A stretch of 64,000 nucleotides of DNA, taken from CBDDIP01 sp965279405. GTDB lineage: Bacteria > Actinomycetota > Acidimicrobiia > Acidimicrobiales > Ilumatobacteraceae. Every line of letters begins with the position of its first letter. Within the stretch, counting starts at the first letter, position 1. A program made the translations under genes and the position numbers. Positions 44,251-52,708 of the stretch are shown here, piece after piece. The stretch is taken from the NCBI GenBank assembly GCA_965279405.1, contig OZ257157.1:5022001-5086000 (forward strand). Direction: 5' to 3'. Under the pieces are notes generated by a model that was given only the letters and a program-made list of their open reading frames with translations, had not been told where the DNA came from and did no database searches.

Positions 44251-45072
44251 GTGCTCCTCGCCACCGTCCTCGCCCTCGCCGCCGCCGTCCTCCACGCCGG
44301 CTGGAACCTGGCCGTCAAGCAGAGCGGCGACCGGTTCATCGCCCTCTGGGGCCAGTTCTTCACCGCGGGCGTGATGGCCGCGATCGTGCTCGCCATCTTC
44401 GGCGGCGTGACGAAGGCCGGCTACGGCTGGTCGGCGCTCACCGCACTCGCCCACGTCCCCTACTGCACCTGCCTGGCCAAGGCCTACACCGTCGGCGACT
44501 TCTCGCTGACCTACCCGGTGGCCCGCGGCGCCGGCGCGCTGCTGGCGGGCATCGGCGGCCTCCTCCTGCTCGACGACCACCTGTCGCCGATCGGCATCGC
44601 CGGCATGATCGTCGTCGCCGCCGGAATCATCGGGCTCACCGGCACCGGCGCAAAGGGCGTCGGCTACGCGCTCGGCGTCGCCGCCAGCATCGGCACCTAC
44701 AGCGTCATCGACGCGCACGCGATCCGCTCGACCAACTCACCGCTCTACGCCGCGGCGCCGTTCCTGTCGACGGCGATCAGCATCACCGCCGTCGGGCTGA
44801 TCACCCACCGCGGCCCGCAGATGGTCGCCGCGATGCGCATCGACTGGCGCCGCTACACGGCGGTCGGCGCCGTCGTCGGCGCCGCGTACGGACTCGTCCA
44901 ACTGGCCTTCAAGCGCGCCCCGGTCGGCTACGTCACGTGTCTGCGCGAGTCGAGCGTGGTGATCGCCGCGTTCGCCGGACACCACCTCCTCAAGGAGGAG
45001 GGTGGGCGCCGCAGGATCGCCGCAGCGGGCGTGGTCGGCGTCGGCCTGATCACGCTGGTGGTCGGACGTTAG
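44251..45072 (+). CDS. EamA/DMT-family transporter
   Basis: A 273-residue protein with ten predicted hydrophobic helices in two EamA halves: LHAGWNLAVKQSGDRFIALWGQFF at the start and the second half from YALGVAASIGTYSVID. DMT transporters export metabolites or amino acids. The short AHVPYCTCLAKAYTVGDFSLTYPVARG segment is typical. GTG start at 44251, 3 bases after the acyltransferase. It converges on cysM; the stop codons overlap by 4 bases. Confidence 0.85.
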   Translation: MLLATVLALAAAVLHAGWNLAVKQSGDRFIALWGQFFTAGVMAAIVLAIFGGVTKAGYGWSALTALAHVPYCTCLAKAYTVGDFSLTYPVARGAGALLAGIGGLLLLDDHLSPIGIAGMIVVAAGIIGLTGTGAKGVGYALGVAASIGTYSVIDAHAIRSTNSPLYAAAPFLSTAISITAVGLITHRGPQMVAAMRIDWRRYTAVGAVVGAAYGLVQLAFKRAPVGYVTCLRESSVVIAAFAGHHLLKEEGGRRRIAAAGVVGVGLITLVVGR

Positions 45073-46022
45073 AAGTAGATGATTCCCTCGGCGTTGCGCT
45101 CCGCCTCGTCGAGATCGGCGGTGTAGGCACCCGTCGACAGGTACTTCCACCCGCCGTCGCAGACGATGAACACGATCACACCGGACTCGATCTCCGAGGC
45201 CACCTTCACCGCGCCGGCCAACGCTGCGCCCGACGAGATCCCGGCGAACACACCGCACTCGTTGACCAACCGCCGCGTCCACTCCAGGCTCTCGCGCGGC
45301 CGCACGACCCGCTTGCGATCGAGCAGCTGCTGGCCGCCCCAGTTCTCGAACACCGGAGGGATGTAGCCCTCCTCCATGTTCCGCAGCCCCTCGACGCGCT
45401 CGCCGAGCGGCGGCTCCACCGCAACGACCTTGATCGACGGGTTCTGCTGCTTGAGGAAGGTGCCCGTCCCCATCAGCGTGCCGCTCGTGCCGAGCCCGGC
45501 GACGAAGTGGGTGATCTCCGGCAGGTCGCGCCAGATCTCCGGACCCGTCCCCTTGAAGTGGGCGCGCGGGTTGGCGTCGTTGGCGTACTGGTAGGGGAAG
45601 TACCACTCCGGATGCTCGGCGGCGAGGGCCTGCGCGCGGCGCACCGCCCCGTTGCTGCCCTCCTCCCCCGGCGTCAGGATCAGCTCGGCGCCGAACACCT
45701 CGAGCATCTGCCGGCGTTCGATCGACACGCTCGTCGGCATCATGATCTTCACCGGGTAGCCCTTGAGCTGCGCGATCGCTGCCAGCGCGATCCCGGTGTT
45801 GCCCGACGACGGCTCGAGGATCGTCTGTCCGGGAGCGAGCAGCCCGTTCTTCTCGGCGTGCTCGATCATCCCCTTGGCGATGCGGTCCTTGACCGAGCCG
45901 AACGGGTTCTGGCTCTCCAGCTTGGCCACGATGCGCACGTTCGGGTTGGGCGAGAGCAGGCTGACGTCGACCATCGGCGTGTTGCCGATCATGTCGAGCA
46001 CACTGGCGTACATGGCTGGCAC
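45069..46022 (-). CDS. cysM: CysM-type O-phosphoserine (CysO-dependent) cysteine synthase
   Basis: A 317-residue PLP cysteine synthase. Lys is in NPFGSVKDRIA, followed by EPSSGNTGIALA and HFVAGLGTSGTLMGTG. The later segments LRNMEEGYIPP and DGGWKYLSTGAYTADLDEAE closely follow the Mycobacterium tuberculosis CysM pattern, which uses O-phosphoserine and thiocarboxylated CysO rather than O-acetylserine and sulfide. The gene is 6 bases downstream of mec, the CysO-cysteine peptidase. In mycobacteria the order is mec-cysO-cysM; cysO is missing here. Start GTG 46022 or ATG 46013. Confidence 0.9.
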   Translation of the reverse strand: MPAMYASVLDMIGNTPMVDVSLLSPNPNVRIVAKLESQNPFGSVKDRIAKGMIEHAEKNGLLAPGQTILEPSSGNTGIALAAIAQLKGYPVKIMMPTSVSIERRQMLEVFGAELILTPGEEGSNGAVRRAQALAAEHPEWYFPYQYANDANPRAHFKGTGPEIWRDLPEITHFVAGLGTSGTLMGTGTFLKQQNPSIKVVAVEPPLGERVEGLRNMEEGYIPPVFENWGGQQLLDRKRVVRPRESLEWTRRLVNECGVFAGISSGAALAGAVKVASEIESGVIVFIVCDGGWKYLSTGAYTADLDEAERNAEGIIYF

Positions 46023-46028
46023 GGTATC

Positions 46029-46433
46029 TCAGCCTGCCGCGATCGGCTCCTCCGAGATCGCCCCGTCGACGATGCGGTAGCTACGCGCTTCGGGGGCCTC
46101 GCGCTTCAGGCTGACGATGACGTAGTGCCAGCCCGGATCGGGCGCCTGGGCGACGTCGGTCGGGCTCGGGTACGGCTCGCTGTGGGTGTGGCTGTGGAAC
46201 ACGCCGAGCACCTCCAAACCCTCGTCCTCGGCGGACCGCTCCGCACGCAGCAGCTCGCGCGGCGGGATCGTGTAGATCCGCGCCGAGGCGGCCTCGTTGG
46301 TGCAGGCGACGAAGCGCTCCACCGACGAGCCGCGGCCGACCAGCAGCCCGCACGCCTCGAGCGGGTACCCGTCGTAGGCGTGGCCGATCATCTCGGCGTA
46401 GGCCTGCGGTGAGAACCGGAGCGATCCCTGCAT
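46029..46433 (-). CDS. mec: Mec: JAMM/MPN metallopeptidase (CysO-cysteine hydrolase type)
   Basis: Zinc peptidase of 134 residues. The JAMM signature is complete: Glu near YPLEACGLLVG, then HSHTHSEPYPSPTD (HxHx...SxxD). In M. tuberculosis this enzyme releases cysteine from the CysO-cysteine adduct made by CysM. It precedes cysM by 6 bases. ATG at 46433 is divergent from smpB. The palindrome AGGGTACCCT lies between, supplying a TACCCT box 7 nt from this ATG. Note the absent cysO gene between it and cysM. Confidence 0.9.
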   Translation of the reverse strand: MQGSLRFSPQAYAEMIGHAYDGYPLEACGLLVGRGSSVERFVACTNEAASARIYTIPPRELLRAERSAEDEGLEVLGVFHSHTHSEPYPSPTDVAQAPDPGWHYVIVSLKREAPEARSYRIVDGAISEEPIAAG

Positions 46434-46440
46434 GAAGGCG

Positions 46441-46450
46441 AGGGTACCCT
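46441..46450. promoter_or_regulatory. Palindromic shared -10 element AGGGTACCCT between mec and smpB
   Basis: A perfect 10-bp palindrome whose two strands each read TACCCT. The minus-strand box ends 7 nt before the mec ATG; the plus-strand box ends 10 nt before the smpB ATG. It suggests one bidirectional leaderless or near-leaderless promoter. Confidence 0.5.
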
Positions 46451-46460
46451 TCTGCCTGTC

Positions 46461-46946
46461 ATGGCTGGCAACGATCGCAACGCAGGCAACAAGACCATCG
46501 CTTCGAACCGCAAGGCGCGGCACGACTACGCCATCGTCGACACCATCGAGACGGGCATCGTCCTCCAGGGCAGCGAGGTGAAGGCGTTGCGCCTCGGTCT
46601 GGTGCAGCTGGCCGACGCCTACGCACGGATCGTCAACGGGGCGGTCTGGCTGGACGGCGTGCACATCCCGCCGTACCAGTTCGCCCACGGCATCGGTGCC
46701 CACGACCCGAACCGGGCCCGCAAGCTGCTGATGCACGCCAAGGAGATCGAGAAGCTCGCCGCCGAGGTGGCCCACGAGCGCTACGCGCTGGTGCCGTTGG
46801 CCTTCTACTGGAAGGACGGCAAGGTCAAGGTCGAGCTGGGCATCGGCAAGGGCCGCAAGAAGGCCGACAAGCGCCAGGCGATGGCCGAGCGCGACTCCAA
46901 GCGCGAGATGGAACGAGCACTCGGACGCGACCGCAAGGGGATGTGA
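46461..46946 (+). CDS. smpB: SsrA-binding protein SmpB
   Basis: Partner of tmRNA in trans-translation, binding the tRNA-like domain. The 161-residue product has NRKARHDYAIVDTIETGIVLQGSEVKALR and ALVPLAFYWKDGKVKVELGIGKGRKKADKRQ, conserved in the OB-fold family, and the basic C-terminal tail. Its tmRNA partner is at 62013-62400 of the same window, 15 kb away. ATG at 46461 is near the palindromic -10 element shared with mec. The stop overlaps the next gene's GTG. Confidence 0.97.
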   Translation: MAGNDRNAGNKTIASNRKARHDYAIVDTIETGIVLQGSEVKALRLGLVQLADAYARIVNGAVWLDGVHIPPYQFAHGIGAHDPNRARKLLMHAKEIEKLAAEVAHERYALVPLAFYWKDGKVKVELGIGKGRKKADKRQAMAERDSKREMERALGRDRKGM

Positions 46947-47659
46947 CGAGCGTGCTGAGCGACGGGATCCCGTTGGCCAGCACGTCGTGGCGCGTCGAGC
47001 GCATCGACGGCGCTCCCGTGCTCGAGGACTTCACTCCGACGATGGAATTCGACGATCACGGCAACGTGCACGGCAACGCCAGCGTCAACCGCTACGCAGC
47101 GACCTACACGCACGAGGCCGACCGCATCACCTTCGGCCCGGCGCTGGGCACCCGTATGGCCGGGCCCGAGCCGGCGATGCGCCAGGAGCGGCAGTTCTTC
47201 GAGGTGCTCGCGCTGGCGACGAACGTCCGCTGGATCGAGCCCTCGTTGCGCATCGAGGCCGCAAGCGCGACGGCGATGGAGCTCACCCGCACCGACGACG
47301 GCGAGCCGTTCGCGGCGACCCCGTCGCTCATGCTGCGCGGCACCGCGCTGTACCGCGAGCGGATCGCGCTGCCGCTCGACGCCGTGCTGCGCGTCTCGTT
47401 GGTCGACACGGCTCGCGCCGACGCGCCCGCGATGCAGTTGGCCGCCGTGGCGATCGACGCGCCGGGTCAGGTGCCGATCGAGTTCGAGCTGCTGGTGCCG
47501 ACCGCATCGATCGGCGGCCCGCAGCGCCTGGCATTGCAGGCCCGCATCGAGATCGACGGCCAGCTGGAGTGGATCACCGACACGCATCACGCGGTGACGA
47601 TCGAGTCGTTCGACGAGCCGCAGCACGTGCTGCTCGTCCGCGTACCGAACCCGGCCTAA
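46943..47659 (+). CDS. META/HslJ-like plus YbaY-like two-domain protein
   Basis: A 238-residue protein with no signal peptide. Residues 1-115 look like a META (HslJ) domain: LASTSWRVERIDG, FDDHGNVHGNASVNRYAATYT, FGPALGTRMAGPEPAMRQERQFFEVL. Residues 127-238 look like the YbaY family (GTALYRERIALPLDAVLRVSLVDTARADAP). In E. coli both domains occur in separate envelope lipoproteins linked to stress or drug resistance. Here they are fused and apparently cytosolic. GTG start overlaps the smpB stop as GTGA. It converges on the LigD-type polymerase with a 4-base overlap. Confidence 0.75.
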   Translation: MTSVLSDGIPLASTSWRVERIDGAPVLEDFTPTMEFDDHGNVHGNASVNRYAATYTHEADRITFGPALGTRMAGPEPAMRQERQFFEVLALATNVRWIEPSLRIEAASATAMELTRTDDGEPFAATPSLMLRGTALYRERIALPLDAVLRVSLVDTARADAPAMQLAAVAIDAPGQVPIEFELLVPTASIGGPQRLALQARIEIDGQLEWITDTHHAVTIESFDEPQHVLLVRVPNPA

Positions 47660-48642
47660 CCGGACTCCGGTTCACCCTCGTCCGCCTCGGGCAGACCGGC
47701 GTCGGCCAACCCGTCGCGCGCCGCCCACTCGAGCAGCGGCTCGATCGACCACGGCGCATGGTCGATGCCGGCGTGCAGATCGCCCAGCGAAGCGAACCGC
47801 GCCGCGACGGTGGCGATCGTGAAGTCGTCGGGCTCGAACGCGTCCACCTCGTCCCAGCGGATCGGCGTCGACACCGTGCCGCGCGGGGTGCCGCGCACCG
47901 AGTACGCCGCTGCCATCGTGTGGTCGCGAGCGTTCTGGTTGTAGTCGACGAATACGGCGGCGGGATCGCGGTCCTTGCGCCACCACGTCGTCGTCGCCGC
48001 ACCACCGGCACGTCGCTCCACCTCGCGGGCGAACGCCAACGCGGCCAAACGGACCTCGGTGAAGCTGTGCGTCGGCTCGATGCGCACGTACACGTGCATC
48101 CCCCGCCCGCCCGACGTCTTCGGCCAGCCGACCACGCCGAGCTCGTCGAGCACCTCGTGGGCGACGTGGGCGACGCGCTTCACCGTGTCGAGCGAGCAGT
48201 CGGGCATCGGGTCGAGGTCGATGCGCCACTCGTCGGGCCGCTCGACATCGGCGCGCCGCGAGTTCCATGGGTGGAACTCGACCGTCGACATCTGCACCGA
48301 CCAGATCACCGAAGCGAGCTCGGTGACGCACAGCTCGTCGGCGTGCAGCCCGTAGCGCGGGAACGTGACGCGCACCGTCTCCAACCACGGTGGCGCTCCC
48401 GCCGGCACGCGCTTCTGGTGCACCTTGTCGCCGCTGAGCCCCGTCGGGAAGCGATGCATCATGCACGGCCGCTCGCGCAACGCGTTGACGATGCCCGGCC
48501 CGACGGCGAGGTAGTGGTTGACGAGGTCGAGCTTCGTCGCCCCGGTCGCCGGGAAGTAGACGCGGTCCGGGTTCGAGACGCGCACCGTCCGGTCGCCGAC
48601 GACGAGCTCGATCGCCGGTGCTCTGCCAGCGCGTGGCGCCAT
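47656..48642 (-). CDS. LigD-type DNA polymerase/primase domain protein (NHEJ)
   Basis: A 328-residue archaeo-eukaryotic-primase-type polymerase, the PolDom module of bacterial NHEJ LigD. It has DLDPMP (catalytic Asp pair), TSGGRGMHVYV and VFVDYNQN (third Asp), with the HRFPTGLSGDKVHQKRVP block. It stands alone: no ligase or nuclease domain is in the frame and no Ku or ligase gene is near. It may add ribonucleotides at DNA ends with partners elsewhere. The PPOX gene ends 10 bases upstream on the same strand. Confidence 0.88.
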   Translation of the reverse strand: MAPRAGRAPAIELVVGDRTVRVSNPDRVYFPATGATKLDLVNHYLAVGPGIVNALRERPCMMHRFPTGLSGDKVHQKRVPAGAPPWLETVRVTFPRYGLHADELCVTELASVIWSVQMSTVEFHPWNSRRADVERPDEWRIDLDPMPDCSLDTVKRVAHVAHEVLDELGVVGWPKTSGGRGMHVYVRIEPTHSFTEVRLAALAFAREVERRAGGAATTTWWRKDRDPAAVFVDYNQNARDHTMAAAYSVRGTPRGTVSTPIRWDEVDAFEPDDFTIATVAARFASLGDLHAGIDHAPWSIEPLLEWAARDGLADAGLPEADEGEPESG

Positions 48643-48652
48643 CGGCTGCCGA

Positions 48653-49054
48653 CTACGCGCCGTCGAGCGTGATCAGCACCGCGGCATCACCGTACGGCTG
48701 CTTCTTGCGCTTGATCAGCGAGCCGATCCTGTTGAAGAACTTGCTGATCGGCACCATGAGCCCGTACTTGGCCTTCACCTTGCGGCGGATCTCCTCGCCC
48801 TCGGGGCCGCCGGCGCTGAGGACGGCGGAGCCGGTGACCGTCGCCGATCCGGCTGTCACCCGACCACGCGAGTCGCACGGCTGCAGCGTCACCGCGGGCG
48901 TGTGCCGGATCCGCTTCGCCTTCCCCGAGCTCGACGACGTCCAGAAGCCGACGCGCCCGTCGTCGAGCGGCACGATCCAGACCGCGGTGGCCACGGCCGT
49001 GCCGTTGCGCTTGGTGGTGGTGAGTGAGACGTACTTCTCGTCGCCGATGCCCAT
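48653..49054 (-). CDS. PPOX-class F420-dependent oxidoreductase-like split-barrel protein
   Basis: A 133-residue flavin-reductase-like split barrel: EKYVSLTTTKRNGTAVATAVWIV at the start, VGFWTSSSSGKAKRIRHTPAVTLQPCD in the middle and a KAKYG motif at the end. Small actinobacterial proteins of this type bind F420. Substrate unknown. It is 10 bases ahead of the LigD-type polymerase gene on the same strand. A TACCGT box 6 nt before the ATG suggests leaderless expression. Confidence 0.83.
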   Translation of the reverse strand: MGIGDEKYVSLTTTKRNGTAVATAVWIVPLDDGRVGFWTSSSSGKAKRIRHTPAVTLQPCDSRGRVTAGSATVTGSAVLSAGGPEGEEIRRKVKAKYGLMVPISKFFNRIGSLIKRKKQPYGDAAVLITLDGA

Positions 49055-49060
49055 GCGCGC

Positions 49061-49066
49061 ACGGTA
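49061..49066 (-). promoter_or_regulatory. -10-like hexamer TACCGT upstream of the PPOX gene
   Basis: On the minus strand TACCGT ends 6 nt before the ATG at 49054, matching the leaderless pattern. Confidence 0.4.
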
Positions 49067-49095
49067 GTACCACCGAGACGCGTCAGACTTCCGCG

Positions 49096-49890
49096 ATGGA
49101 CCTGATCGACCGCCACTGCCTCGTCACCGGCGCCTCGCGCGGCATCGGCCGCGCCGTCGCCGAAGCACTCGCGGCACGCGGTGCGCGGCTGACGTTGGTG
49201 GCCCGCAGTGGCGACCAGCTGACTGCGCTGGCCGCATCGCTCGGCGGCGCTGCACTGGTCGCCGACCTGCTCGACCCGGCTCAGGTGGCCTCGCTCGTCG
49301 ACCGCGCCGAGGACCTCAACGGGCCGCTCGACGTGCTCGTCAACAACGCCGGCATCGAGCACACCAAGAGCATCCTCGACACGACCGAGGCCGAACTCGC
49401 CGACGTCACCCAGCTGAACTTCACCACCCCGCTGCAGCTGTGCCGGATCGCCCTGCCCGGGATGGTGCTGCGCGGCCGCGGTCACATCGTCAACGTCTCC
49501 TCGATGGCGTCCGCCGGCGGGTTCCCCGGCCTCGCCGTGTACGCCGGCACGAAGGCCGGCCTCAGCCACTTCACCCGCATCGTCCGCCAGGACCTCAAGG
49601 GCACACCGGTGAAGCTCACCGCGGTCGAGATCGGCCCGGTGCCCACCGACCTGCTCGACGGCCTGGCCTACGAGCCGACGGTGCAGTCGTTCGCCCGCTT
49701 CCGGCGCATCCAACTGATGCCGAACGTGAAGGCGACGAAGGTCGCCGCCGGCGTCGTCAAGGCGATCGAGAAGGAGAAGCGCTCGGTCTGGCTGCCCAAG
49801 CGAGCGGGCGCGTTCCCGTTCCTCGTCGGGCTGCCGCAGCGGATCGTCGAGCCGATCGTGCGCGACCTCGGCCGGGTGTCGCAACCGTGA
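49096..49890 (+). CDS. Short-chain dehydrogenase/reductase
   Basis: A 264-residue SDR: TGASRGIGRAVAEAL (cofactor loop; Arg suggests NADP preference), NNAGIEH, and the catalytic Ser ... YAGTKAG. The C-terminal ~40 residues (PKRAGAFPFLVGLPQRIVEPIV) are hydrophobic and may touch the membrane, as in fatty-acyl or lipid-reducing SDRs. Substrate unknown. ATG at 49096. It runs into the GH63-like gene 10 bases later, suggesting an operon. Confidence 0.85.
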   Translation: MDLIDRHCLVTGASRGIGRAVAEALAARGARLTLVARSGDQLTALAASLGGAALVADLLDPAQVASLVDRAEDLNGPLDVLVNNAGIEHTKSILDTTEAELADVTQLNFTTPLQLCRIALPGMVLRGRGHIVNVSSMASAGGFPGLAVYAGTKAGLSHFTRIVRQDLKGTPVKLTAVEIGPVPTDLLDGLAYEPTVQSFARFRRIQLMPNVKATKVAAGVVKAIEKEKRSVWLPKRAGAFPFLVGLPQRIVEPIVRDLGRVSQP

Positions 49891-49900
49891 AGCTGCACCT

Positions 49901-52633
49901 GTGAACGCGGCGATCACCGCCGAGGAGCGGCGGCTGGTGGAGGCGCGCCGCGGTGTGCCGTGGCGCTCCATCGGGCCGTACCTCAGCGAGCGGCAGTGGG
50001 GCACGGTGCGCGAGGACGTCGTCAACCTCGCCGGTGTCAGCGACGACGTGTGGACATCGTTCAGCCATGACCACGCCCGGTCGCGTGCGTATCGCTGGGG
50101 TGAGGACGGGCTGGCCGGCATCAGCGACTCGCATCAGCACGTGTGCTTCGCGCTGGCGTTCTGGAACGAGAACGACCCGATCCTCAAGGAGCGCCTCTTC
50201 GGGCTGACCAACGAGGAGGGCAACCATGGCGAGGACGTCAAGGAGTACTACTTCTACGTCGACAACCTGCCCACGCACGCCTTCCAGCTGTGGCGCTACA
50301 AGTACCCGCAGGCCGCCTACCCGTACGTCGATCTGATCGAGACGAACCGCGCCCGATCGCGAGACGACGACGAGTACGAGCTGCTCGACACCGGCATCTT
50401 CGACGACGACCGCTACTTCGACATCGAGGTCGCCTACGCCAAGGCGTCGCCGGAGGACGTCGTGTGTCGCATCACCGTGCACAACCGCGGCCCTGACGAT
50501 GCGCCGATCCACCTGCTGCCGACCGTGTGGTGCCGCAACACGTGGGCGGTCCACCCGCACACGGCGCGCCCGGTGATCAGTGCGGCGAACGATCACGTGG
50601 TCCGCGTCGAGCACCCGCTGGCGGGCACGTGGCAGCTGCACGCGGAACCCGACACGACGCTCCTGTTCTGCGACAACGACAGCAACGTCGCCCGCCTCTC
50701 CGGCGCCGCGGATTCGCCGCCGTTCCCGAAGGACGGCATCCACGACCACGTCGTGTTCGGCTCCGACACCGTCAACCCGGCACGCACGGGCACGAAGGCT
50801 GCCGTGCACTCGCGCCACGTGGTGCCGGCCGGCGGCAGCGTGACGACGTGGCTGCGGCTGACCCGTCGCGACGAACCGCTCAACGAGCCGTTCGCCGACG
50901 CAGCGATGATCCTCGAGACGCGTCGAGTCGACGCCGACGAGTTCTACGCGTCGATCACACCGCCCGAGGTCGATGCAGATGCAGCCGCCGTGATGCGCCA
51001 GTCGTTGGCCGGGATGCTGTGGGCCAAGCAGACGTACTACTTCGACGTCGACATCTGGCTACGTGAGCGACACGCCCATCCGCTGCGCCACCCCGAGCGC
51101 CACGAGGCGCGCAACGAGGGCTGGTTCCACATGAGCATCGACGACGTCATCTCGATGCCCGACACGTGGGAGTACCCGTGGTTCGCGGCGTGGGACCTCG
51201 CCTTCCACTGCGTGCCGTTGGCGATGGTCGACCCCGACTTCGCCATCGCCCAGCTCGACCTGCTGCTCGGCCACGGCTACCTGCACCCCAACGGCCAGAT
51301 CCCCGCGTACGAGTGGAACTTCAGCGACGTCAACCCACCGGTGCACGCGTTCGCCGCGCTGTTCGCCCATCAGCTGGCCGGCATGCACCGGCGCGACGAC
51401 ATCGGCGCGACGCGGCAGCTGTTCACGCGGCTGCTGCTCAACTTCACGTGGTGGGTCAACCGCAAGGACCGCGGTGGCCGCAACCTGTTCGAGGGCGGCT
51501 TCCTCGGGCTCGACAACATCGGCGTCTTCGACCGCTCGTCGCAGCTGCCCACGGGCGGGCACCTCGAGCAGGCCGACGGCACGGCGTGGATGGCGCTGTA
51601 CAGCCTGAACATGCTCGAGCTGGCGCTCGTGCTCTACGAGAGCGATCGGTCGTACGCCGATCTGGTGATGAAGTTCGTCGAGCACTTCTTCTGGATCGCG
51701 GCCGCGGTCGACCCGATCGGTGATGGGCCCGACGAGCTGTGGGACGAGGAGGAGGGATTCTTCTTCGACGTGCTCCGGCGTCCCGACGGCAGCGGGGAAC
51801 GGTTGAAGGTCCGCTCGCTCGTCGGGCTGCTGCCGCTCTGCGCGACGACGGTGATCGCCGCCGACGTGATCGAGCGCGAGCCGGAGCTCGCGCGGCGGAT
51901 CTTCGAGTTCGTCGAACGCAACGAGGACCTGCTGGCCACGATCGCCAACCCGCTGCGCCGCGGCGTCGATGGGCGCTACATCCTCTCGCTCGTCAACGAC
52001 CACAAGCTGCGCCGCATCCTCGAGCGCATGCTCGACGAGGACCTCTTCCTCGGCCCCCACGGCATCCGCTCGTTGTCGCGCGTGCACCTCGACGAGCCGT
52101 TCGAGCTCGACTTGGATGGGGTCGTGTTCCGCGTGCAGTACGAACCCGGCGAGTCGCGCTCGGGGATGTTCGGCGGCAACTCCAACTGGCGCGGACCGGT
52201 GTGGCTGCCGATGAACGTGCTGATCATCCGTTCGCTGCTGCAGCACTACCGCTACTACGGCGACGCGTTCCGCATCGAGTGCCCCACGGGCTCGGGCAAC
52301 GAGATGAACCTCTACGAGGTGGCCAAGCACATCGCCGACCGGTTGATCGCCACGTTCCTCGTCGGTGCCGACGGCCGCCGCCCGTCGCACGGCAAGGCGG
52401 CGAAGTTCCGCGACGACCCGACGTGGCGCGACCTCGTGCTGTTCTACGAGTACTTCCACGGCGACGACGGCACCGGCCTCGGCGCGTCGCACCAGACCGG
52501 CTGGACCGGCCTCGTCGCCCCGCTGATCCAGATGTTCGGCCACGTCGACGCCGAGACCCTGCTCCACTTCGAGCACGGTCCCCTCGGCCCCGCCTACCGC
52601 CGCATCGCTCCCCCACCGATCTACACCGCATAG
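49901..52633 (+). CDS. GH63/MGH1-like glycoside hydrolase (glucosidase)
   Basis: A 910-residue cytosolic protein. The N-terminal ~400 residues are a beta-sandwich-like part with GLTNEEGNHGEDVKEYYFYVDNLPTHAF; the rest is an (alpha/alpha)6 barrel with the segments DTWEYPWFAAWDLAFHCVPLA, NGQIPAYEWNFSDVNPPVHA, FEGGFLGLDNIGVFDRS and FGGNSNWRGPVW. These are typical of GH63 MGH1-like glucosidases that act on alpha-glucosides such as glucosylglycerate or mannosylglycerate. The exact substrate is not inferable. No signal peptide. GTG start at 49901, just after the SDR. Confidence 0.85.
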   Translation: MNAAITAEERRLVEARRGVPWRSIGPYLSERQWGTVREDVVNLAGVSDDVWTSFSHDHARSRAYRWGEDGLAGISDSHQHVCFALAFWNENDPILKERLFGLTNEEGNHGEDVKEYYFYVDNLPTHAFQLWRYKYPQAAYPYVDLIETNRARSRDDDEYELLDTGIFDDDRYFDIEVAYAKASPEDVVCRITVHNRGPDDAPIHLLPTVWCRNTWAVHPHTARPVISAANDHVVRVEHPLAGTWQLHAEPDTTLLFCDNDSNVARLSGAADSPPFPKDGIHDHVVFGSDTVNPARTGTKAAVHSRHVVPAGGSVTTWLRLTRRDEPLNEPFADAAMILETRRVDADEFYASITPPEVDADAAAVMRQSLAGMLWAKQTYYFDVDIWLRERHAHPLRHPERHEARNEGWFHMSIDDVISMPDTWEYPWFAAWDLAFHCVPLAMVDPDFAIAQLDLLLGHGYLHPNGQIPAYEWNFSDVNPPVHAFAALFAHQLAGMHRRDDIGATRQLFTRLLLNFTWWVNRKDRGGRNLFEGGFLGLDNIGVFDRSSQLPTGGHLEQADGTAWMALYSLNMLELALVLYESDRSYADLVMKFVEHFFWIAAAVDPIGDGPDELWDEEEGFFFDVLRRPDGSGERLKVRSLVGLLPLCATTVIAADVIEREPELARRIFEFVERNEDLLATIANPLRRGVDGRYILSLVNDHKLRRILERMLDEDLFLGPHGIRSLSRVHLDEPFELDLDGVVFRVQYEPGESRSGMFGGNSNWRGPVWLPMNVLIIRSLLQHYRYYGDAFRIECPTGSGNEMNLYEVAKHIADRLIATFLVGADGRRPSHGKAAKFRDDPTWRDLVLFYEYFHGDDGTGLGASHQTGWTGLVAPLIQMFGHVDAETLLHFEHGPLGPAYRRIAPPPIYTA

Positions 52634-52660
52634 CCCCGCCGTCTCACGGATGGGACCGTT

Positions 52661-52699
52661 CGTGAGCCTCGGCCACCGCGGCGGTGGTCGAGGCTCACG
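52661..52699. terminator. Long hairpin between convergent genes, likely bidirectional terminator
   Basis: An 18-bp stem (one G-U pair) closed by a 3-base loop: outer arms CGTGAGCCTCG and CGAGGCTCACG, inner GCCACCG pairing with CGGTGGT. It lies between the stops of the glucosidase and the serine hydrolase. No T-run follows, as is common in GC-rich genomes. Confidence 0.7.
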
Positions 52700-52708
52700 G
52701 AACCCGAG

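Noticed and set aside
43290..46412. 1040-residue open frame on the plus strand
   Set aside because: It spans acyltransferase, EamA, cysM and mec genes in other frames and is Arg/His-rich; no family signal.
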